Shown piece after piece: positions 59,514 through 64,000 of a stretch of 64,000 nt of DNA. Every line of letters starts with the position of its first letter. Positions within the stretch are counted from its first letter, which is position 1. The stretch is from Andeanibacterium fulvum. Its GTDB lineage: Bacteria > Pseudomonadota > Alphaproteobacteria > Sphingomonadales > Sphingomonadaceae. The position numbers and the translations under genes are program-made. The stretch covers positions 717,993 through 781,992 of the forward strand of contig NZ_JBANRM010000002.1 of NCBI RefSeq assembly GCF_037154085.1, written 5' to 3'. The notes under the pieces are model-generated. The model did no database searches. It was given only the letters and a program-made list of their open reading frames with translations, and was not told the DNA's origin.

Positions 59514-60443
59514 TCAGGCCAGATTGATCTCGCGCAGGCGCTGCAGCAGGAATTCGTGGCTGGATAGCGGCTGCGGATAGAGGTCGGGATGTGCCTCGTC
59601 CACGCAGCCGGGCAGGGTCTCGATCGTGAAGTCCGGCCGGAAATGCAGGAAGAAGGGCATCGAATAGCGCGAGCGGCGCGCGGCCTCGCCCACCGGGTTC
59701 ACCACGCGGTGCAGCGTGGATTTGAGCCGGTTGTTGGTCAGCCGCTCCAGCATGTCGCCGATATTCACCGCGAGGGCGCCTTCGGGCGGAGTGATCGAGG
59801 TCCATTCGCCCTTGGCGGAAAGCACCTGCAGCCCCGCCTCTTCCGCACCCAGCAACAGGGTGATCGTGTTGATGTCGCCATGGGCGGCTGCGCGGATCGC
59901 GCCTTCCGGCGCGCCTTCGGGCAGGGGCGGATAATGCAGCAGGCGCATCACCGAATTGCCGTCCTTCACCGTGGGTGCGAACCAGTCTTCCGGCAGGCCG
60001 AGATGCAGCGCGATGGCGGCCAGGATACGCCCGCCCGCCACTTCGAACGCCGAATAGAGCGCCTCGAAGGTTTCGCGGAATTCGGGGATTTCGGTCGGCC
60101 AGATATTGGGCGGCATGAACTGTTCCAGCGGATCGCCAGGCGGCAGGCTGCGGCCGATATGCCAGAACTCCTTGAGATCGTGGACCTGCGCATCCTTGGC
60201 CCGCTCAGTGCCGAAGGGGGTATAGCCGCGTGCGCCGCCGGTGCCGGGAATGTGATAGGCGCGCTTCACCCCGTCGGGCAGGGCGAAGAACTCGCGCGTC
60301 AGGTCCCATGCCTTTGCCACCAGATCGGCGGGCAGCCCATGGTCGCACACCACGGCAAAGCCCCAGTCGCGGAAGCTCTGGCCCAGCTCGTCCGCCATGT
60401 CGGGCAGGGGGCGGGCGAGGGAGACGGTGGCGATCTTGTCCAT
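59514..60443 (-). CDS. 2-oxoglutarate/Fe(II) oxygenase, isopenicillin N synthase-like
   Basis: A 309-residue non-haem iron oxygenase. The DIOX_N part has FRDWGFAVVCDHGLPADLV and REFFALPDGVK. The catalytic half has the iron ligands His and Asp in AAHGDINTITLL (near residue 187), His in STLHRVVNP and the 2-oxoglutarate-binding Arg-x-Ser in RRSRYSMPFF. Family members hydroxylate small metabolites, including pyrimidines (thymine hydroxylase). It is nine bases after the nucleoside transporter gene, so the two are probably co-transcribed. A strong hairpin (59479-59506) without T run follows the stop. Confidence 0.88.
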   Translation of the reverse strand: MDKIATVSLARPLPDMADELGQSFRDWGFAVVCDHGLPADLVAKAWDLTREFFALPDGVKRAYHIPGTGGARGYTPFGTERAKDAQVHDLKEFWHIGRSLPPGDPLEQFMPPNIWPTEIPEFRETFEALYSAFEVAGGRILAAIALHLGLPEDWFAPTVKDGNSVMRLLHYPPLPEGAPEGAIRAAAHGDINTITLLLGAEEAGLQVLSAKGEWTSITPPEGALAVNIGDMLERLTNNRLKSTLHRVVNPVGEAARRSRYSMPFFLHFRPDFTIETLPGCVDEAHPDLYPQPLSSHEFLLQRLREINLA

Positions 60444-60452
60444 TGAACTACC

Positions 60453-61766
60453 TTAGAACGACAGGAAGAGGCCCGCCAGCGCGGCGCTCATCAGATTGGC
60501 GAGCGAACCGGCGGCCAGTGCCCGCAGGCCCAGCTTCGCGATCACCGGGCGCTGGTTGGGGGCAAGGCCGCCCGTCACCGCCATCTGGATCGCGATCGAG
60601 CTGAAATTGGCAAAGCCGCAGAGCGAGAAAGTGACGATGGCCCGGCTGCGGTCAGACAGCGTGGCGGCATCGATCCCGCCCAGTTCGATGAAGGCGACGA
60701 ATTCGTTCAGCACCACCTTGGTGCCGAACAATCCGCCCGCGATCTGCGCCTCGTTCCAGGGAATGCCCAGCAGATACATCACCGGCGCGAAGACATAGCC
60801 GATCAGTTTCTGGAAGGTCAGCCCGTCCATCCCGAACCAGCCGCCGATCCCGCCAAGTATGCCGTTGGCCAGCGCCACCAGCGCCACGAAAGCCAGCACC
60901 ATCGCGCCCACCGCCACGGCCAGCTTGACCCCGGTCTGCGCGCCCTGCGCGGCGGCTTCGATGATGTTGGCGGGCTTTTCGCCTTCCTCGAAAGTCTGGG
61001 CGACCTCCACTTCATGCGGCTTTTCCCCGCCTTCGGTGAGGGCTGCGGGGCCTTCGGCGCTGATGCGGGCCTTGGGCAGCGCGATCTCGCCTTCCGGTTC
61101 GGGCGGAGTGGGGCTCTCGTCCGGCATGATGATCTTGGCCATCAGGATGCCGCCGGGGGCGGACATGAAGGCGGCGGCGAGCAGATAGGGCAGATAGTCG
61201 CTGCCCAGTACCCCAGCATAGGCGGCCAGGATCGTGCCCGCCACGCCGGCCATGCCGACGGTCATCAAGGTGAAGATGCCCGAGGGAGACAGCGCCGCGA
61301 GATAGGGGCGCACCACCAGCGGGCTTTCCGACTGGCCGACGAAGATGTTCGCCGCCGCGCCCAGCGATTCCACCCGGCCGATGCCGGTCACCCAGCCGAT
61401 GCCGCCGCCCACCCAGCGCACCACGCGCTGCATGATGCCGAGATAATAGAGGATGGAAACGAGCGAGGCGAAGAAGATGATCACCGGCAGCGCGCCCAGC
61501 GCGAATGTGCCGGCCAGCGGATTGTCCGCCGGGGCGCCGAACAGGAATTCCGTGCCCTTGTCGGCATAGGAGAGCAGGGCGGAGACGCCGTTCGCCATGC
61601 CCTGGATCGCCGCCTTGCCCCATGGGGTGCGCAGCACGATCAGCGCAATGCCCGCCTGCAGCGCAAAGGCCGCGCCCACCACGCGCAGGCGGATGCGCCG
61701 CCTGCCGGTGGAGAGCAACAGGGCAATCAGGAGGATCGCGGCGATCCCGGCCAGGTTGATGAGCAA
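60453..61766 (-). CDS. Concentrative nucleoside transporter (NupC/CNT family)
   Basis: A 437-residue cation-coupled nucleoside permease. Family blocks are LPVIIFFASLVSILYYLGIMQ, GRVESLGAAANIFVGQSESPLVVRPYL (the conserved G.ES..A..N.F.G..E.P), and the C-terminal GTKVVLNEFVAFIEL and LCGFANFSSIAIQ segments. A hydrophilic, Glu/Pro-rich insert (about 213-265, PDESPTPPEPEGE) separates the halves, longer than in E. coli NupC. The start is a TTG at 61766 with AGGGG about eight bases before it. The oxygenase gene follows closely. Confidence 0.9.
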   Translation of the reverse strand: MLINLAGIAAILLIALLLSTGRRRIRLRVVGAAFALQAGIALIVLRTPWGKAAIQGMANGVSALLSYADKGTEFLFGAPADNPLAGTFALGALPVIIFFASLVSILYYLGIMQRVVRWVGGGIGWVTGIGRVESLGAAANIFVGQSESPLVVRPYLAALSPSGIFTLMTVGMAGVAGTILAAYAGVLGSDYLPYLLAAAFMSAPGGILMAKIIMPDESPTPPEPEGEIALPKARISAEGPAALTEGGEKPHEVEVAQTFEEGEKPANIIEAAAQGAQTGVKLAVAVGAMVLAFVALVALANGILGGIGGWFGMDGLTFQKLIGYVFAPVMYLLGIPWNEAQIAGGLFGTKVVLNEFVAFIELGGIDAATLSDRSRAIVTFSLCGFANFSSIAIQMAVTGGLAPNQRPVIAKLGLRALAAGSLANLMSAALAGLFLSF

Positions 61767-61910
61767 GTGGGCGGCCCCTGTTCCACGGCGGCGCCGCGGC
61801 GGCGCCCGAATCCCGTCTTGGGGCGACTATGCCGTGTGCAGTGCAGCAAGGTCAAACAGGTTGCAGCCCGAACCACTTCCCAAATGCCGCGCCGCGCAAT
61901 AGGCAGGGCC

Positions 61911-62576
61911 ATGGACTCTGCCGATCACGCGCCTCAAGCCGCCGCATCCTCCGCCGCCCTCAAGGCCATCCCGCAGCCGCTGTTCCTGTTCGCCCTGCTC
62001 TATGGCGGGATGACCTGCATTGCAGGCGTGCTGGGGGCCAAGCAGGTGGGGCTGGGGCCACTGGCGGTGGAGGCGGGGATATTCCCCTTTCTGATGCTGG
62101 TGGCGATCTCCAGCGCCGTGGCGGAGCTTTACGGACGCCCGGTAGCGGACCGGCTGGTGCGCTTCGGCTTCGTACCGCTGGCGACCGCGATCCTGCTCAC
62201 CTGGCTGGTGATCGAACTGCCCACCGATCCGGGCATGTATCCCCCGGCGCAGGAAGCCTTCCCGATCATCCTGGGGCAGAGCTGGCGGCTGATGCTGGCG
62301 GGCATCGCGGCCTATGGCGTCTCCATGACGCTGAACGTGCTGATCTTTTCCAGGCTGGCGGCATTTGGCGGGCGGCTGGTGGCAGTGCGCGGCGCGATTG
62401 CCTCCATGCTGAGCCAGGTGGTCGATACGCTGATCTTCATCACCATCGCCTTCCTGGGCGTGCGCCCCATCGGCAATCTGATCCTCGGGCAGGCACTGGC
62501 CAAGGTGGTGCTCTCGCTGGTGCTGGTGCCGCCGCTGATCGCCCTGCTGGTGAAGCTCGCCCGCCGCTATTCCTGA
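61911..62576 (+). CDS. yhhQ: Queuosine precursor transporter YhhQ family
   Basis: A 221-residue membrane protein of the VUT/YhhQ family, which takes up preQ0/preQ1 for tRNA queuosine. Six helices are predicted. Typical segments are FALLYGGMTCIAGVLGAKQVGLG, FPFLMLVAISSAVAELYGR and the C-terminal GAIASMLSQVVDTLIFITIAFLG (S..SQ..D...F). The length equals that of E. coli YhhQ. It is divergent from the nucleoside transporter across 144 bases; I looked for a preQ1 riboswitch there and saw none. ATG 61911 is the first Met in front of the first helix. Confidence 0.88.
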   Translation: MDSADHAPQAAASSAALKAIPQPLFLFALLYGGMTCIAGVLGAKQVGLGPLAVEAGIFPFLMLVAISSAVAELYGRPVADRLVRFGFVPLATAILLTWLVIELPTDPGMYPPAQEAFPIILGQSWRLMLAGIAAYGVSMTLNVLIFSRLAAFGGRLVAVRGAIASMLSQVVDTLIFITIAFLGVRPIGNLILGQALAKVVLSLVLVPPLIALLVKLARRYS

Positions 62577-62624
62577 GGCGGCGAATGGGTTAGCCTCCCG
62601 CCCAAAGGACAAGGGGGAGGGACC

Positions 62625-63632
62625 ATGCGCTTCGGCATTTTCGACCATGTGGACGATGACGGGCAGCCGCTCCACCGCCAGCTGGAAGACCGGCTGCGCA
62701 TGGCGGAAGTCTACGATCGCTGCGGCTTTCACGCCTATCATGTGGCCGAGCATCACGGCACGCCGCTGGGCCGATCCCCTTCGCCCTCGGTGCTGCTGGC
62801 GGCACTGGCCCAGCGGACGCAGCGGCTGAAATTCGGCCCGCTGGTCTATTGCCTGCCGCTCTACCATCCACTGCGCCTGATCGAGGAAGTGGCGATGCTC
62901 GACAGCCTCTCGGGCGGGCGGCTGCAACTGGGGGTGGGCAAGGGGGCCTCGCTGATCGAGGCGGGGTTCTTCGGCGTGGAGATGGACGATCAGCGCGCCT
63001 TGTTCGACGAGGCGCTGGAGGTGCTGCTGCAGGGCCTCACTTGCGATGAGTTGACTTACGAAGGCGCGCATTTCCGCTTCGACCGGGTGCCGATGCGCGT
63101 GAAGCCGGTCCAGCAGCCCCACCCGCCGCTGTGGTATGGCGCGGGCAGCCCGGCCTCGATCCAGTGGTGCGCGCGCGAGGGGATCAATATCGTCACGCTC
63201 GCCCATGGGGAACGGGTGCGACAGGTGGCGGACCTCTATCGCAGCGAATGGCTGAGCCATGGCGGGGACCTCGCCCATATGCCGCTGGTGGGGGTGAGCC
63301 GCCACATGGTGGTGGCCGATACGGATGAAGAGGCACTGGCCATCGCCCGCCCGGCCTATCTGCGCTGGCGCGACAGCTTTGCCCAATTGTGGATCGAGCG
63401 CGGTTATCCCCGGCCCTTCACCGAGATCTATCCCGATAGCTGGGACGAATTGCAGGCCCGCGGCAATTGCTGCGCCGGTTCGCCCGCCACGGTCCGTACC
63501 TTTGTGGAACGGGAAGTGGAGCGCGGCATTACCTATATGGTCGGCTGGTTCGCCTTCGGGGACATGCGCCTGCCGCAAGTGACCCGCTCGGCGGAATTGT
63601 TCGCGGCGGAGGTTATGCCGGGATTCGGGTGA
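62625..63632 (+). CDS. LLM-class flavin-dependent oxidoreductase (luciferase-like)
   Basis: A 335-residue TIM-barrel flavoenzyme of the bacterial luciferase family using FMNH2 or F420. It has MRFGIFDHVDD at the start, the AEHHG motif (YHVAEHHGTPLGRSPSP), LKFGPLVYCLPLYHPLRLIEEVAMLDSLSGGRLQLGVGKG in pieces, QQPHPPLWYGAGSP and a C-terminal block ending ELFAAEVMPGFG. GGGGGAGGGA precedes the ATG. It follows yhhQ by 48 bases on the same strand. Likely a monooxygenase of unknown substrate, perhaps of alkanes, aldehydes or a heteroaromatic compound. Confidence 0.88.
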   Translation: MRFGIFDHVDDDGQPLHRQLEDRLRMAEVYDRCGFHAYHVAEHHGTPLGRSPSPSVLLAALAQRTQRLKFGPLVYCLPLYHPLRLIEEVAMLDSLSGGRLQLGVGKGASLIEAGFFGVEMDDQRALFDEALEVLLQGLTCDELTYEGAHFRFDRVPMRVKPVQQPHPPLWYGAGSPASIQWCAREGINIVTLAHGERVRQVADLYRSEWLSHGGDLAHMPLVGVSRHMVVADTDEEALAIARPAYLRWRDSFAQLWIERGYPRPFTEIYPDSWDELQARGNCCAGSPATVRTFVEREVERGITYMVGWFAFGDMRLPQVTRSAELFAAEVMPGFG

Positions 63633-63675
63633 GGGATGGGTTGGCCCAGCCCTCCAATCTCCGAGCCCTCCAACC

Positions 63676-63790
63676 TCCGTTCGTCCTGAGCTTGTCGAAG
63701 GATATGCGAAACATTTCCCCAATCGCAATGTTCCAGTGCGCCCAGTCCAGAACTCAGCGCGTGTCCTTCGACAGGCTCAGGATGAGCGGG
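63676..63790. repeat. Paired palindromic repeat, family A
   Basis: Arms CGTCCTGAGCTTGTCGAAGG (63682-63701) and CCTTCGACAGGCTCAGGATG (63765-63784) in inverted order, the same family as 34494-34623. Confidence 0.8.
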
Positions 63791-63811
63791 TGTGGGTGTG
63801 GGTGTGGGTGA
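63788..63811 (+). repeat. GGGTGT microsatellite, about four units
   Basis: A short tandem run of the six-base unit GGGTGT lies directly between two palindromic repeat pairs. Confidence 0.75.
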
Positions 63812-63821
63812 GTTCCTCCCT

Positions 63822-63895
63822 TTCGTCATTCCCGCGCAGGCGGGAACCCAGCAGCAACCGTTGAACTGGGTTCCCGCTTGCGCGGGAATGACGAA
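63822..63895. repeat. Paired palindromic repeat, family B
   Basis: Arms of 30 bases, starting TTCGTCATTCCCGCGCAGGC (63822-63851) and ending GCGCGGGAATGACGAA (63866-63895), match at 29 of 30 positions when one is reversed. With the neighbouring repeats it fills the 368-base right end of the window, where I see no gene. Confidence 0.85.
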
Positions 63896-64000
63896 GCGTG
63901 GGTACAAGTATCCATCCGGCGGCAACCCGGACCTTTACGCCAGTGTTGGAAAGCCAATCGCGCGGCCGGCACGGCGTCAGGATTGGCGCGTGCAGGAGGC

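Noticed and set aside
61767..61910. preQ1 riboswitch upstream of the YhhQ-type gene
   Set aside because: The 144-base divergent region lacks the preQ1-I core and the A-rich tail; nothing beyond GC-rich sequence is seen.

Overview
The window looks like a chromosome segment of an alphaproteobacterium of the order Sphingomonadales. It is GC-rich. It carries a NepR/EcfG/PhyR general stress response locus, class I PHA synthase with a phasin, ClpS, LptF/LptG, several large TonB-dependent receptors and secreted PQQ dehydrogenases. This mix is typical of the group, but no 16S gene is present, so the genus stays open. I saw no transposase, integrase, phage gene or CRISPR array.

Layout. 1-4.8 kb: a partial AI-2E-type permease, then the stress response locus (ecfG and nepR overlapping, a CHASE/HWE sensor kinase, phyR) and a possible small RNA beside phyR. 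4.8-10.9 kb: a GNAT-like protein, a fatty acid desaturase, lptF-lptG, a VIT1-type transporter and clpS. 11-14 kb: phasin and phaC with a palindromic operator-like site. 14.1-19.7 kb: an AlaC-like aminotransferase, a crotonase, an MFS carrier plus IlvD/Edd dehydratase pair, and YqeY. 20-22.7 kb: a small unknown protein, an FAD oxidoreductase, tRNA-Cys and tRNA-Thr. 22.8-29.5 kb: a diguanylate cyclase and a four-gene MacAB-type efflux operon behind a promoter with a palindromic operator.

29.8-46.1 kb is the most unusual part. It is an exported-protein locus with three PQQ dehydrogenases, four paralogous secreted proteins of unknown function, a DUF6152 protein, two DUF6644-type membrane proteins, a type B carboxylesterase, two unlike c-type cytochromes and a VOC lipoprotein. 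Most genes are packed in operons with overlaps of a few bases. The likely theme is periplasmic oxidation with electrons passed to cytochromes or the membrane; the substrate cannot be read from sequence.

46.3-49.8 kb: a universal stress protein, then an AT-richer accessory patch with a leucine-rich repeat protein, a small membrane protein, direct repeats and inverted palindromic repeats. 49.8-59.2 kb: two TonB-dependent receptors around a Baeyer-Villiger monooxygenase/esterase pair. 59.5-63.6 kb: a 2-oxoglutarate oxygenase, a concentrative nucleoside transporter, a YhhQ-type queuosine precursor transporter and a luciferase-like flavin oxidoreductase. Most of the longer gene-free gaps are filled by paired short palindromic repeats belonging to at least six sequence families.
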